Shown: positions 44,064 to 54,443, counted from the first letter of the stretch. The stretch is DNA of 64,000 bases from G965230615 sp965230615 (GCA_965230615.1 OZ246012.1:3658001-3722000); one strand, 5' to 3'. Notes: a model not told the origin generated them from the letters alone. A program made the numbers and translations.

Positions 44064-45140
44064 TTAATCACCAATGGCGGCGAGTAAGTCAGCTTGATGC
44101 TCATTGATCAAAGGCTCGATCACTTGATCTAAATCGCCAGTAATAAACTCGTCGAGCTTATATAGTGTGAGATTAATCCGGTGATCACTCACACGACCTT
44201 GCGGAAAGTTATATGTGCGAATGCGTTCCGAACGATCACCGCTGCCCACCAAGGATTTACGCGCTTGTGCTTGGTCTTGGCGTTGCTTGTCTTGCTCAAC
44301 CTGCAAAAGCTTGGCTTGTAATAAGGAAATCGCCCGTGCGCGGTTTTTATGTTGGGAGCGCTCGTCCTGGCACTCTACCACGATGCCAGTGGGGATATGG
44401 GTCAAGCGCACTGCCGAGTCAGTTTTGTTAACGTGCTGACCACCCGCGCCGGAAGCGCGAAAGGTATCGGTGCGTAAATCACTGGTATTAATATCAATCG
44501 CATCGACTTCTTCGATTTCAGGCAGGATCGCGACGGTGGCTGCTGAAGTATGTACACGACCTTGCGACTCGGTTTCTGGAATACGTTGTACCCGATGCGC
44601 ACCTGATTCAAACTTCAAGCGTGAGAATGCACCCTGCCCAATAATGCGGGCGATGACTTCTTTATAGCCGCCATGCTCGCCTTCATTGGCGCTCAATAGT
44701 TCAACCTGCCAGCGACGCCCTTCGGCATAGCGTGAATACATGCGAAATAAATCACCGGCAAAAATCGCCGCTTCATCGCCACCGGTACCGGCACGAATTT
44801 CTAAAAAGATATTGCTGTCATCATGCGGGTCTTTGGGTAAGAGTAATATTTGTAACTCTTTTTCTAATTCAAGCTGTCTGCTCTTCGCGCTGTCGAGTTC
44901 TTCTTCGGCCAGCTCGCGCATATCAGGGTCGTCTAACATCTCTTGTGCGGCGACAATATTGTCTTGCTGTTGTTTATAGTCGGTAAAGGTTTTACTGACC
45001 GGATCGAGTTGCGCATACTCTTTGGACAGATCACGAAACTGGTTTTGATCAGCCATGACATCGGGGTCGGCCAATAAGGCGGCCACTTCCTCATGTCGAG
45101 CAATCAATTGCTCGAGCTTTATCTGAATACTTTCTTTCAT
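44064..45140 (-). CDS. prfA: Peptide chain release factor 1 (RF1)
   Basis: Recognises UAA/UAG. 358 residues, with the GGQ catalytic motif (GAGGQHVNKTDSAVRLTHIPTGI) and the PxT-type anticodon-reading region around the EVETESQGRVHTSAATVAILPE stretch. Start overlaps the end of hemA by one base. Confidence 0.98.
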   Translation of the reverse strand: MKESIQIKLEQLIARHEEVAALLADPDVMADQNQFRDLSKEYAQLDPVSKTFTDYKQQQDNIVAAQEMLDDPDMRELAEEELDSAKSRQLELEKELQILLLPKDPHDDSNIFLEIRAGTGGDEAAIFAGDLFRMYSRYAEGRRWQVELLSANEGEHGGYKEVIARIIGQGAFSRLKFESGAHRVQRIPETESQGRVHTSAATVAILPEIEEVDAIDINTSDLRTDTFRASGAGGQHVNKTDSAVRLTHIPTGIVVECQDERSQHKNRARAISLLQAKLLQVEQDKQRQDQAQARKSLVGSGDRSERIRTYNFPQGRVSDHRINLTLYKLDEFITGDLDQVIEPLINEHQADLLAAIGD

Positions 45141-46402
45141 TATTTGTGTTGTTCTTTGGGTTTTAAAATTTCAGAAGCCGCTTCGAGTAATTCAAGTCGG
45201 CCTTCACGAGCAGCCTGATCCAGGCGCGTTGTAGGTGTGTGCAATAATTTATTGGTTAGTGTGTGGGCCAGCAGTTCCAAAACTTCTTCGGCACTTTTGC
45301 CTTGTGCCAGATTGTGCAGGGCTTTATCCAGTGCCTGTTGGCGAATAAATTGTGCGTTATCACGAAATGTGCGGATGGTATGCACCGCTTGTAGAGAGCG
45401 TTGCCACTCTAAAAACTCTTCGACTTTTTGATCGATAATTGTCTCAGCTTGATCAGCCGCGGCTTGTCGTGACTTGCGGTTTTCAGCAATCACCGCTTCT
45501 AAGTCATCAACGTTATAGAGATACACATCGCGCAGTGCGCCGACTTCAGGCTCAATATCGCGTGGTACGGCAATGTCTACCATAAACATCGGTTGTCGGC
45601 GTCGCTGTTTTAACGCGCTCTCTACCGCACCTTTACCGATAATGGGCAGCTGGCTGGCGGTTGAAGAAATAATAATATCCGCCTGTGGCATAAAATCGGG
45701 CAGGCTGCTCAAGAGCATGGGCTCACCGCCGACTTGCCGGGCCAGATCTTGCGCGCGTTCAATGCTGCGGTTGGCAATCATCATGCGGCCAATATTATTA
45801 TCACGCAAATGCCGCGCGGCCAGTTCAATGGTCTCACCGGCACCGACCATTAAGGCGGTTTGTTGGTGCAGGTCAGTAAAAATTTGTTTGGCCAGACTCA
45901 CTGCCGCAAACGCGACCGAGACTGGGTTAGCGCCAATCGCGGTTTCGGAGCGCACATGCTTGGCGACAGAAAAGGCATATTGGAATAAGCGGCTTAATTG
46001 TGAACCTACCGTACCCGCTTCTTCAGCCTGGCGATAAGCGGTTTTTAATTGACCAAGAATTTGTGGTTCGCCCAAGACCATCGAATCCAGGCCACAGGCG
46101 ACTCTTAACATATGGCGTATCGAGAGTTCATCAAAATGCCGGTAGAGAAAATCGCTGCTGGTCTTCAGTTCTAAGCCATGCTGCTTTAGGAACCATTGCA
46201 AGGCATCGCTGTCATCATCTTTATCGATGTTGCAATAAATCTCAGTGCGGTTGCAGGTCGAGAGTATCGCGGCTTCATTGATAGCGGGTAATGCGACCAG
46301 GCCATTGAGTGCGGTGATGATTTGGGTCGGCTCGAACGCAACCTGCTCGCGTATCGCGACAGGGGCGGTTTTATGGTTCAGGCCTAAGGCAATTAATGGC
46401 AT
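45140..46402 (-). CDS. hemA: Glutamyl-tRNA reductase HemA
   Basis: First committed enzyme of C5 tetrapyrrole synthesis, 420 residues. Nucleophile Cys in LSTCNRTEIY, then GLDSMVLGEPQILGQLKTAYRQAEEAGT and the NADPH fold MVGAGETIELAARHL. First gene of the hemA-prfA-prmC operon, divergent from the TPR gene across 167 bp. Confidence 0.98.
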   Translation of the reverse strand: MPLIALGLNHKTAPVAIREQVAFEPTQIITALNGLVALPAINEAAILSTCNRTEIYCNIDKDDDSDALQWFLKQHGLELKTSSDFLYRHFDELSIRHMLRVACGLDSMVLGEPQILGQLKTAYRQAEEAGTVGSQLSRLFQYAFSVAKHVRSETAIGANPVSVAFAAVSLAKQIFTDLHQQTALMVGAGETIELAARHLRDNNIGRMMIANRSIERAQDLARQVGGEPMLLSSLPDFMPQADIIISSTASQLPIIGKGAVESALKQRRRQPMFMVDIAVPRDIEPEVGALRDVYLYNVDDLEAVIAENRKSRQAAADQAETIIDQKVEEFLEWQRSLQAVHTIRTFRDNAQFIRQQALDKALHNLAQGKSAEEVLELLAHTLTNKLLHTPTTRLDQAAREGRLELLEAASEILKPKEQHK

Positions 46403-46569
46403 AAGCGTATTTCAGTTAAATTTGACGTTAATGTACAGATTATCAATGATTTTCCGATAACAATTTTACTACAGTAGTTCCCAAAGAAAGAGCGTAATCC
46501 CACAGAAATTATAAAGAAATGTGAATTTCTAGGGTTACAAAGGCGGTTAATTGTGCAAATATCAATATC

Positions 46570-48342
46570 ATGACATTGCGTTTTACTCATATTGGCTTGA
46601 TTTTGCTGGTAATTTACTCAGCTTTATTGGCCGGTTGTGCCAATAGGGGCTTGCCTGAGCCAATCGAACTCCCCCATTCGCCCGCGGTTGGCCAAAATTC
46701 CCAACAGTTGCCCCTGACAGACCCGGCCGTTTTAAGCCGCGATGAAATCTACTACCGCTTGCTGGTCGGCGAAGTGGCCGTGCAGCGTGGTTATTTTGAT
46801 ACCTCAATTGATAACTTATTGTCCGTCAGTCAGCAGGTCGACGATGTTGAACTGGCCGAAAGGACAACCCGCATTGCCATGTATGCCAAACGCGAAGCAG
46901 CGGCACTACAAAGTGCTCGCCGTTGGGCAGATTTGCGAGTCGATAGCAGCGATGCGCAACAAATGGTGGCGATCTTAGCCTTACGGCAGGGTGATATGCC
47001 ACTGGCCAAAACCTACTTTCAGCGCATGTTGGCCACAGAAGAGGCGCAGCTCAAAGAAAACCAGGCTTTTTTAACCGTTGCTGGCCTATTACGTCAGGAA
47101 GGCAAAACCAACGCCGATGCCGCCTTGAATATGATGGCTGAGCTGATCGCCGACAAGCGCGACAATCCTGAAGCACTTTACGCCTATGGCAACCTGGCCA
47201 TGACCTTCGAGCGTCATGATATTGCCGAGGAAACCATTCGGCATGTCGTGCAGATGCAGCCTGACTTTTTGCAAGCCAGTATTCTCTATGCCCGTATCTT
47301 AAGTCGGGTCGGCGAGTTAGAAACGGCCATCCAAAACCTGGCAGCCTTATTGCAAAAACACCCAGAGAACCGCAATTTACGGCTGGCGTATTCGAGGATG
47401 TTGCTCAGTGGCAAACGCAATGCTGACGCCCGGCAGCAGTTTGAAGTGCTACTGTCCAAAACGCCAGACGATGGCGACCTGATTTACACCGTGGGCTTAC
47501 TGGCCTTAGATATGGGCCAGTATGACGATGCGGCAGCGTATTTTGATAGACTGCTCGGCTTGAATAGGCGTGTTGACGAAGCCCACTATTACTTAGGGCG
47601 AGTCGCAGAGCTGCGTCAAGAACATGAAAAAGCCATTGAGCACTTTTTCAATGTGATCGATACCGAATACTTGCACGATGCCCAGCTACGCATCGCCCAG
47701 CTTATGGCGAGAATGGGCCGAGTGGATGAAGCCCGCCAACTGCTGGCAGACTATCGGCTGGAGAATGCCGGTACTGCCTTGGAGCTGCGCTTTTATTTAG
47801 CCGAAGCCGATATTCTCAGTAAGCACAACAACTATGCCGCCGCGGTACAAGTGCTGACAGCCGCCTTGCAGGAAACGCCCGGTAATACTGACTTACTCTA
47901 CGCACGTGCCTTAACCTACGAGCGGCTCGATAAGATCGACTTATCCGAAGAAGATTTGCGCGCGGTGTTATTACGCGAACCCGAGAATGCCGATGCCTTA
48001 AATGCTTTGGGTTATACCCTGGCCGACCGAACAGATCGTTATCATGAAGCCTATGAGCTGATTCAACAGGCGATGAAATTGCGACCCAATAATGCGGCGA
48101 TTACCGATAGCATGGGTTGGGTGTTATATCGCTTGGGGCGTTATGAAGATGCCTTAAAATATTTGCAACAGGCATTGAGTCTGCGTTTTGATGCAGAGAT
48201 TGCCGCCCACTTGGGCGAAGTGTTGTGGGTATCGGGCGAGCAACAGGCAGCCGAGCTGTTGTTAAAACAAGCACTGGAAAAAGTGCCTAACGATAAACTG
48301 CTGTTAAAAGTGATTCAGCAATTACAAAACGGTACACTCTAA
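46570..48342 (+). CDS. TPR-repeat lipoprotein
   Basis: A 590-residue protein with a lipobox in LLAGCANRG, so probably an outer-membrane lipoprotein in the periplasm. The mature part consists of tandem tetratricopeptide repeats (for example EAHYYLGRVAELRQEHEKAIEHFFNVI, PDNGDLIY-type and ENADALNALGYTLADRTDRYHEAYELIQQAMKLRPNNAAITDSMGWVLYRLGRYEDALKYLQQAL). This TPR gene directly upstream of lolB-ispE is the standard gammaproteobacterial arrangement, and a role in the outer-membrane assembly area is plausible but unproven. Confidence 0.85.
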   Translation: MTLRFTHIGLILLVIYSALLAGCANRGLPEPIELPHSPAVGQNSQQLPLTDPAVLSRDEIYYRLLVGEVAVQRGYFDTSIDNLLSVSQQVDDVELAERTTRIAMYAKREAAALQSARRWADLRVDSSDAQQMVAILALRQGDMPLAKTYFQRMLATEEAQLKENQAFLTVAGLLRQEGKTNADAALNMMAELIADKRDNPEALYAYGNLAMTFERHDIAEETIRHVVQMQPDFLQASILYARILSRVGELETAIQNLAALLQKHPENRNLRLAYSRMLLSGKRNADARQQFEVLLSKTPDDGDLIYTVGLLALDMGQYDDAAAYFDRLLGLNRRVDEAHYYLGRVAELRQEHEKAIEHFFNVIDTEYLHDAQLRIAQLMARMGRVDEARQLLADYRLENAGTALELRFYLAEADILSKHNNYAAAVQVLTAALQETPGNTDLLYARALTYERLDKIDLSEEDLRAVLLREPENADALNALGYTLADRTDRYHEAYELIQQAMKLRPNNAAITDSMGWVLYRLGRYEDALKYLQQALSLRFDAEIAAHLGEVLWVSGEQQAAELLLKQALEKVPNDKLLLKVIQQLQNGTL

Positions 48343-48426
48343 TCCACAAACACATATAAAGCGCACGCACGTCGATTGTGCGAGTCTGCTATTGACATCT
48401 GACAATGATAAAACTCGTCTGGCACT

Positions 48427-49173
48427 ATGACAGGCAAGAGGTTTATGGGGAAACGAATGCACAGTGTTTTAAAAAGTGGCCGCTGCCGCTTGAGTTTGCT
48501 CAGTGTGGCACTGGTGCTACTGCTGCAGGCCTGTACCGGCCATATTCATAAAGTCAAAGCGCCCGCTGAATTCGCAACACAACTCTCCGCCGTAGAGCGG
48601 CATTGGCTGCAACACAGCCAGGCAGTGCGCGACTTAGCAGATTGGCATTTAAAAGGCCGCATGGGCATTATCACTGACAATGATTCGGGTGCGGTGAGTT
48701 TAAATTGGCAGCAACAGGCCGATGCCTATGCCATTCGGGTGACCGCCGCCTTTGGTCGGGTGCATATTATGATCGAAGGCGATAAAGACGGCGTGAGCTT
48801 TCGCAATAAAACCCAAGAGGCACTGAGCGCCAGCAGCCCGGAAGAGCTTATTTGGCTACAAACCGGTTGGTATATTCCAGTGAGCGATTTGCAATATTGG
48901 GTATTGGGTTTACCGGCAGCGCCGACCTTATTGGATGCACAGCTACAACGGGCACAAGATAACGGTGCACCTATTTTGCCGGATAATGTACAGCTCGATA
49001 CCGCTGGCTATTTAAGTGAAGTGCGCAGCAAAGGCTGGCATGTACAATATTTAAGCTACCGCTTTGTCGATGAGCTGCAATTAATGCTGCCGCGAAAAAT
49101 GTTGCTGAGCAATGGCGAGCTGCAAATTAAAATAGCCATTAAAGACTGGTCCAACGTGAGCACAGAATCTTAA
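48427..49173 (+). CDS. lolB: Outer-membrane lipoprotein receptor LolB
   Basis: Accepts lipoproteins from LolA and inserts them in the outer membrane. 248 residues, with the lipobox LLLQACTGH and the family blocks WHLKGRMGIITDNDSGAVSLNWQQQADAYAIRVTAAFGR and WVLGLPAA. Several N-terminal ATGs (48427, 48445, 48457) are possible. It ends in a TAATG overlap with ispE. Confidence 0.93.
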   Translation: MTGKRFMGKRMHSVLKSGRCRLSLLSVALVLLLQACTGHIHKVKAPAEFATQLSAVERHWLQHSQAVRDLADWHLKGRMGIITDNDSGAVSLNWQQQADAYAIRVTAAFGRVHIMIEGDKDGVSFRNKTQEALSASSPEELIWLQTGWYIPVSDLQYWVLGLPAAPTLLDAQLQRAQDNGAPILPDNVQLDTAGYLSEVRSKGWHVQYLSYRFVDELQLMLPRKMLLSNGELQIKIAIKDWSNVSTES

Positions 49174-50072
49174 TGACAATGGCGATAAAAAAATGGCCAG
49201 CCCCGGCTAAACTCAATTTGTTTCTGCATATTACCGGGCGTCGTGATGATGGCTACCATTTATTGCAAACCGTGTTTCAATTTATCGACTACTGCGATGA
49301 GTTGCAGTTTAGTCTGCGCGACGATGGCCAGATAGATCGCCCCGCCGCCATCGAGGGCGTGTCTGCCGAGGACGACATTACCGTCAAAGCCGCCAGGTTA
49401 TTGCAAAGCACCGCCAATAGCCGCTTGGGCGTGGACATTCATATCGACAAAAAAATTCCCATGGGCGGTGGTTTGGGCGGCGGTAGCTCGAATGCCGCGA
49501 CGACGCTGTTGGCCTTGAATCACCTCTGGCAAGCTGGGTTGGATATTAACCAGCTGGCTGCATTAGGCCTGCAGCTAGGGGCCGATGTGCCGGTGTTTGT
49601 GCGTGGCTTTGCGGCCTGGGCTGAAGGGGTGGGGGAGACACTCAGCCCGGTAAAATTGCCTGAACCCTGGTTTTTAGTGCTCAGACCTCCGGTTCATGTG
49701 GCGACAGGGGCAATATTTAGCGATTCAGATTTGACACGCAACTGTCCACCCATCACAATACGCGACCTCGCAGATACTGCCGCAACGCGCAATGTTTGTG
49801 AGCCGGTGGTACGAAAGCACTACCGGGAGGTTGATCAAGCCCTGCAGTGGTTATCAAACTATGGTGAGGCGCGCATGACCGGCACGGGTTCCTGTGTGTT
49901 TGTCGCCTTTGAGACAGAAGTTGCTGCACAACAGGCATTGGCCGCGTTTCAGGCTGAGCTAGCCGACAAAACGCCAAGCCCTTGGCTGGCCTTTGTGGCA
50001 AAAGGGTTGAATCAATCGCCGCTATTCGCGCTAATGGATACGCTAAACGGTACAGCAATAGAACAGAAGTAG
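49173..50072 (+). CDS. ispE: 4-diphosphocytidyl-2-C-methyl-D-erythritol kinase IspE
   Basis: Step of the MEP isoprenoid pathway. 299 residues with KWPAPAKLNLFLHITGRRDDGYHLLQTVFQFID, GHMP ATP loop KKIPMGGGLGGGSSNAATTLLAL and the C-terminal MTGTGSCVFVAF. The start codon overlaps the lolB stop. It is followed by the promoter and gene of tRNA-Gln. Confidence 0.97.
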   Translation: MTMAIKKWPAPAKLNLFLHITGRRDDGYHLLQTVFQFIDYCDELQFSLRDDGQIDRPAAIEGVSAEDDITVKAARLLQSTANSRLGVDIHIDKKIPMGGGLGGGSSNAATTLLALNHLWQAGLDINQLAALGLQLGADVPVFVRGFAAWAEGVGETLSPVKLPEPWFLVLRPPVHVATGAIFSDSDLTRNCPPITIRDLADTAATRNVCEPVVRKHYREVDQALQWLSNYGEARMTGTGSCVFVAFETEVAAQQALAAFQAELADKTPSPWLAFVAKGLNQSPLFALMDTLNGTAIEQK

Positions 50073-50102
50073 TTGAGACTTGTAGGGCAGGACGCGTAAA
50101 AT
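50073..50102 (+). promoter_or_regulatory. Promoter for tRNA-Gln
   Basis: TTGAGA (50073-50078) and TAAAAT (50097-50102) with an 18-bp gap, 24 bp before the tRNA. Placed immediately after the ispE stop. Confidence 0.5.
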
Positions 50103-50125
50103 ACAGACAAGTCGTAAAAGTTTAT

Positions 50126-50200
50126 TGGGGTGTAGCCAAGTGGTAAGGCAACGGGTTTTGATCCCGTCATTCGCAGGTTCGATCCCTGCCACCCCAGCCA
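50126..50200 (+). tRNA. tRNA-Gln (anticodon TTG)
   Basis: 75 nt with the full cloverleaf: acceptor TGGGGTG / CACCCCA, D-arm, anticodon stem CGGG/CCCG with loop TTTTGAT (anticodon TTG), T-arm GCAGG TTCGATC CCTGC, encoded GCCA. The sequence closely parallels E. coli tRNA-Gln. It lies between ispE and prs, as in many gammaproteobacteria. Confidence 0.97.
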
Positions 50201-50330
50201 TATTTGCTAAGCATCTTTTAACAGACGCCGCTAAGGGCAAAAGATGCAAGACGCACTCAAAAACATGCAGGTTAATATAGAGTACCTGCACAGAGTTCAG
50301 AAAATAAGCACTTAGTGGAGTACACAGCGC

Positions 50331-51308
50331 GTGAATGATAACCGGATCTTGGCGCACGACAATGTCAAAATGATGGTCTTCACGGGTAATGCCCACCCGG
50401 ATCTTGCCCGGCATATCGCCGGTAACCTACGCCTTCCCCTCGGCAAAGCCACCGTTGGCCGTTTTAGCGACGGCGAAGTCATGGTTGAGATCGACGAAAA
50501 CGTGCGTGGCAAAGACGTGTTTATTATTCAGCCCACCTGCAAACCGTCGAACCGCAATCTGATGGAACTGCTGGTGATGACCGATGCACTCAAGCGTGCT
50601 TCGGCCGAACGCATCACCGCTGTGGTGCCTTACTTAGGTTACTCCCGCCAAGACCGTCGGGTACGCTCGGCGCGGGTACCGATTGCCGCCAAAGTGGTGG
50701 CCAATATGCTGCAAAGCGCAGGCGTAGACCGACTCCTGACAGTTGACTTGCATGCCGACCAGATACAGGGCTTTTTTGATATTCCGGTGGATAATGTGTA
50801 TGCCTCACCGTTACTGATTGCCGATATCTGGCGGCAGAAATACCCCGAGCTGATGGTGGTTTCACCGGATGTAGGCGGGGTGGTCAGAGCCCGCGCGATT
50901 GCCAAGCAACTCGACGATGCAGATTTAGCCATTATCGACAAACGTCGGCCCAAGCCCAACGAATCCAAAGTCATGCATATTATCGGTGAGATCAAAGACC
51001 GCAGCTGCGTGATCGTTGACGATATGGTCGATACGGCGGGCACGCTCTGTGAAGCGGCGGCTGCATTAAAAGACCATGGTGCACTCAAAGTCGCGGCCTA
51101 TGTGACCCACCCGGTACTCTCCGGTAAGGCGCTGGAGAATATCGCCCACTCCGTGCTCGATGAGCTGGTGGTGACCGATACCATTCCACTGAGCGAAGAA
51201 GCCCAGCATATCCCGCAGATCCGCCAACTGACCGTGGCCAGCATGATGGCCGAGACCATCCGCCGCATACACTCGGGCGAGTCAGTTAGTAGCATGTATA
51301 TGGATTAA
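50331..51308 (+). CDS. prs: Ribose-phosphate pyrophosphokinase
   Basis: Makes PRPP from ribose-5-phosphate and ATP. 325 residues, GTG start at 50331. PRPP motif VIVDDMVDTAGTLCEAAAAL and flag-loop area RRPKPNESKVMHIIGEIKDR are present, plus VDLHADQIQGFFDIPVDNVYASPL. Stands between tRNA-Gln and rplY. Confidence 0.97.
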   Translation: MNDNRILAHDNVKMMVFTGNAHPDLARHIAGNLRLPLGKATVGRFSDGEVMVEIDENVRGKDVFIIQPTCKPSNRNLMELLVMTDALKRASAERITAVVPYLGYSRQDRRVRSARVPIAAKVVANMLQSAGVDRLLTVDLHADQIQGFFDIPVDNVYASPLLIADIWRQKYPELMVVSPDVGGVVRARAIAKQLDDADLAIIDKRRPKPNESKVMHIIGEIKDRSCVIVDDMVDTAGTLCEAAAALKDHGALKVAAYVTHPVLSGKALENIAHSVLDELVVTDTIPLSEEAQHIPQIRQLTVASMMAETIRRIHSGESVSSMYMD

Positions 51309-51571
51309 GTGGTGATTCCCGCGCACGCGGCAATCCACAAAACCCCCTCAGTTTTCCGCTAAAACCGCCGAAAATCCCCGGCCAAGCCGGTCCTGGCACC
51401 ATCCGACTGGATCATCGGCCACACCAGTGGTATTATCGCGCTCCCCTGCTAAAAGCGGGCTGTTTTGGTCGCAAAAACCGCTCAAACACGGCTGGCAGGC
51501 TGGCCGTCATGCCAGAAAATAAGCCGTAAACCAGAGTAACCCGGCCCTAGGGCCATAACGAGGTAATTAAC

Positions 51572-52219
51572 ATGAGTGAAGCGTTTCAATTAGATGCCGA
51601 ATCGCGTTCAGACATGGGGAAAGGTGCGAGCCGCCGCCTACGTCGTGAAAACAAAGTACCCGGCATTATCTATGGTGGTTCAGACGAGCCGCAATCAATC
51701 ACCCTGGATCACTTCCAGGTATTGCAGCGTTTGGACAACGAAGCATTCTATTCGCATATTTTGACACTGAGTGTCGATGGCAAATCGCAAGAAGTGGTAT
51801 TGCGCGATCTGCAACGTCACCCGGCCAAGCCTGTCATTTTGCATATGGACTTCCAGCGCGTCAGCAGTGACCGCGAAATCCATGTTCACGTACCACTGCA
51901 TTTCTTAAACGAAGAGAAGTGCTATGGCGTGAAAATGACCGGCGGTTTATTAAGCAAGATTGTGACTGAAGTTGAAGTCAGCTGTTTCCCACAAAGCCTG
52001 CCAGAGTATATCGAAGTTGATCTGATTGACCTGAAACTGGGTGAGTCATTGCACTTGTCAGATATTCAATTGCCAGAAGGCGTTGCACTGGTGGCCTTAT
52101 CACACGGTGACGGTCATGACACGGGTATTGCCGCTGTGCATAAGACACGTGGTTCATCTGAGGAAGAAGAATCAGCCGATGCGGGTGATGCCGATGCTGC
52201 AGAGGGCGGCGACGCTTAA
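51572..52219 (+). CDS. rplY: 50S ribosomal protein L25/Ctc
   Basis: The long L25 form (215 residues) with an N-terminal 5S-rRNA-binding domain (GKGASRRLRRENKVPGIIYGGSDEPQSITLDH..) and a C-terminal beta domain ending in an acidic tail (SSEEEESADAGDADAAEGGDA). GAGGTAATT precedes the ATG. Followed 5 bp later by pth. Confidence 0.96.
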   Translation: MSEAFQLDAESRSDMGKGASRRLRRENKVPGIIYGGSDEPQSITLDHFQVLQRLDNEAFYSHILTLSVDGKSQEVVLRDLQRHPAKPVILHMDFQRVSSDREIHVHVPLHFLNEEKCYGVKMTGGLLSKIVTEVEVSCFPQSLPEYIEVDLIDLKLGESLHLSDIQLPEGVALVALSHGDGHDTGIAAVHKTRGSSEEEESADAGDADAAEGGDA

Positions 52220-52224
52220 GCGCG

Positions 52225-52818
52225 ATGCCACCAGCAGCCAAGCTTGATCCGGGCCTAACCCTGATCGCAGGGCTCGGTAACCCCGGCGCAAAATACGACC
52301 AAACCCGGCACAACGCCGGGTTTTGGTTCTTAGACCAACTGGCTGCACGTTTCCATGCCAGCTTTCGCAACGAAAGCAAGTTTCATGGAGAGGCCTGCAA
52401 TATCACCTACCAGGGTCGCCAAATCCATTTGCTAAAGCCCATGACCTACATGAACGAGAGTGGTCGGGCGGTTGCGGCCATGGCACGGTTTTACAAAGTG
52501 CCGGTGGCACAAATATTAGTGGTACACGATGAGCTGGACTTACCGGCGGGCAGCATTAAACTCAAATGCGGCGGTGGTCATGGCGGCCACAATGGCTTGC
52601 GCGATATGGCCGCATTGGGCAGCAAAGACTACTGGCGTTTGCGCGTGGGAATTGGTCACCCGGGTAATAAAAACTTAGTGGTAGACTACGTGCTCAAAGC
52701 CCCCAGCAAAGCCGACCGACAACAAATAGACCTGGCCATTGATAACGGCCTGGATATAACTGAGCAAATGCTCGACGGTGAAATGGAAAAAGCCATGCAC
52801 CAACTGCACAGTAAATAG
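52225..52818 (+). CDS. pth: Peptidyl-tRNA hydrolase
   Basis: Releases peptides from peptidyl-tRNA. 197 residues, with AGLGNPGAKYDQTRHNAGFWFLD (catalytic His), HLLKPMTYMNESGRAVAAMA and VVHDELDLPAGSIKLKCGGGHGGHNGLRDMAALGS. Co-transcribed with rplY (5-bp gap). Confidence 0.97.
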   Translation: MPPAAKLDPGLTLIAGLGNPGAKYDQTRHNAGFWFLDQLAARFHASFRNESKFHGEACNITYQGRQIHLLKPMTYMNESGRAVAAMARFYKVPVAQILVVHDELDLPAGSIKLKCGGGHGGHNGLRDMAALGSKDYWRLRVGIGHPGNKNLVVDYVLKAPSKADRQQIDLAIDNGLDITEQMLDGEMEKAMHQLHSK

Positions 52819-52886
52819 TGGTTGCAGCCTTAACGCAAATCAAGCACCAAATTAGACACCAAATTAGATAATAGGGTAAACACATC

Positions 52887-53978
52887 ATGGGATTTAAATG
52901 CGGAATTGTTGGCCTGCCAAACGTTGGTAAATCAACACTCTTCAATGCACTGACCAAAGCCGAAATTGCTGCAGAGAACTATCCGTTCTGCACCATCGAC
53001 CCAAATGTCGGCGTTGTCCCCGTGCCAGACCCAAGGCTCACGGCAATCTCAGAGATTGTCAGCCCCGAAAAAATTATTCCTACCACCATGGAATTTGTCG
53101 ACATCGCAGGCTTAGTTGCCGGTGCCTCCAAAGGTGAAGGCTTAGGCAACCAGTTTTTAGCACACATTCGCGAAACCGATGCGATTGCCCATGTGGTGCG
53201 CTGCTTTGAAAACGACGACGTCACCCACGTCGCCGGTAAAGTGAGCCCGCTCGATGATATTGACGTGATTGATACCGAGCTGCTATTAGCCGATATGGAA
53301 GCAGTAGAGAAAAGCCTGAGCAAAGCCAGCCGCAATGCCAAGTCGGGTAATAAAGAAGCGGTGGCCAGAACCAAACTACTGACAAAACTCTCAGAACACC
53401 TAGAAGGCGGCAACCCCGTTCGCACCTGCGAGATTAGCGACGAAGAACAACCGTTTATGCGCGAATATGGTTTGATTACCGCCAAGCCTGCCATGTTTAT
53501 CGCCAACGTTAACGACGATGGTTTCGATAACAACCCGCTGCTCGAACAAGCCAAAGAACACGCCGAGAAAATCGGCGCGCAAGTCGTGCCCGTGTGCGCA
53601 GCGATGGAAGCTGAAATTGCCTTGCTCGACGATGACGAAAAACAAGAATTCCTGGACGACCTTGGCATGCAAGAGCCCGGCTTGGATCGTGTGATCCGCG
53701 CGGGTTATGCATTATTAAACCTGCAAACCTTTTTTACCGCTGGCCCCAAAGAAGTCCGCGCCTGGACTGTGCAGCAAGGAGCCACTGCCCCACAAGGTGC
53801 TGGCCGCATCCACACCGACTTTGAAAAAGGATTTATTCGCGCTGAAGTGATTGGCTATGACGACTACATCGCAAACAAAGGTGAGCAAGGCGCAAAAGAT
53901 GCCGGTAAATGGCGCTTGGAAGGCAAGGACTATATTATGGTGGAAGGGGATGTGGTGCACTTCCGCTTTAATGTTTAG
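52887..53978 (+). CDS. ychF: Redox-regulated ATPase/GTPase YchF
   Basis: OLA1-family P-loop protein, 363 residues, unusual in preferring ATP. G1 GLPNVGKSTLFNALTKA, G3 DIAGLVAGASKGEGLGNQFL, then the coiled coil and C-terminal TGS domain ending VEGDVVHFRFNV. Last gene of the run and followed by the repeat-rich 54.0-54.6 kb gap. Confidence 0.97.
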   Translation: MGFKCGIVGLPNVGKSTLFNALTKAEIAAENYPFCTIDPNVGVVPVPDPRLTAISEIVSPEKIIPTTMEFVDIAGLVAGASKGEGLGNQFLAHIRETDAIAHVVRCFENDDVTHVAGKVSPLDDIDVIDTELLLADMEAVEKSLSKASRNAKSGNKEAVARTKLLTKLSEHLEGGNPVRTCEISDEEQPFMREYGLITAKPAMFIANVNDDGFDNNPLLEQAKEHAEKIGAQVVPVCAAMEAEIALLDDDEKQEFLDDLGMQEPGLDRVIRAGYALLNLQTFFTAGPKEVRAWTVQQGATAPQGAGRIHTDFEKGFIRAEVIGYDDYIANKGEQGAKDAGKWRLEGKDYIMVEGDVVHFRFNV

Positions 53979-54045
53979 GGTTGTTGTCTTTTTGCGTTAA
54001 CACATAATTTCTTATGATCACTCCCGTGTGGGACGACACCTTGTC

Positions 54046-54066
54046 ATCTCGCACTTGATGCGAGAT
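54046..54066. repeat. REP-like hairpin
   Basis: ATCTCGCA (54046-54053) and TGCGAGAT (54059-54066) flank a short loop in the form TCATCTCGCACTTGATGCGAGATC. The well-known proteobacterial form has CCCGCA/TGCGGG, so both arms show matched changes that keep the stem. Confidence 0.6.
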
Positions 54067-54443
54067 CTAGTTTTTTATTTTTATTTTTTATTTGGGTGCT
54101 CCGCCCTAAAGGGCGAGCTATTACCAAACAATCTGCAATGCCCGGCTTTGTTACAAGATGTGACAGAGTTTTTTAGATTAACAAATGCTTCAGGTTTTAG
54201 CCGACTTCCCGCAGCTGAGGAGCGCAGGCAAACTTGGCATTCGCACTCCTCTGCTATGCAAGCGTTATCAACACCCTAAATGAACGCATGAGGATCATAG
54301 TTTTTCTGTTAACCCTGTGACGAAGCAGAGCATCGCAGATTGTTTGGTAATAGCCCGGTAGGGGCGCGAGAGGGATCTCGCGCGTTGGCAGCTGGCGCAG
54401 GGATGCGTCATCTGCCAACCACCAAACAATTGAGAAGCGCAGG

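Noticed and set aside
50100..50200. tRNA-Gln as a second island attachment site
   Set aside because: Housekeeping genes continue on both sides with no integrase nearby.
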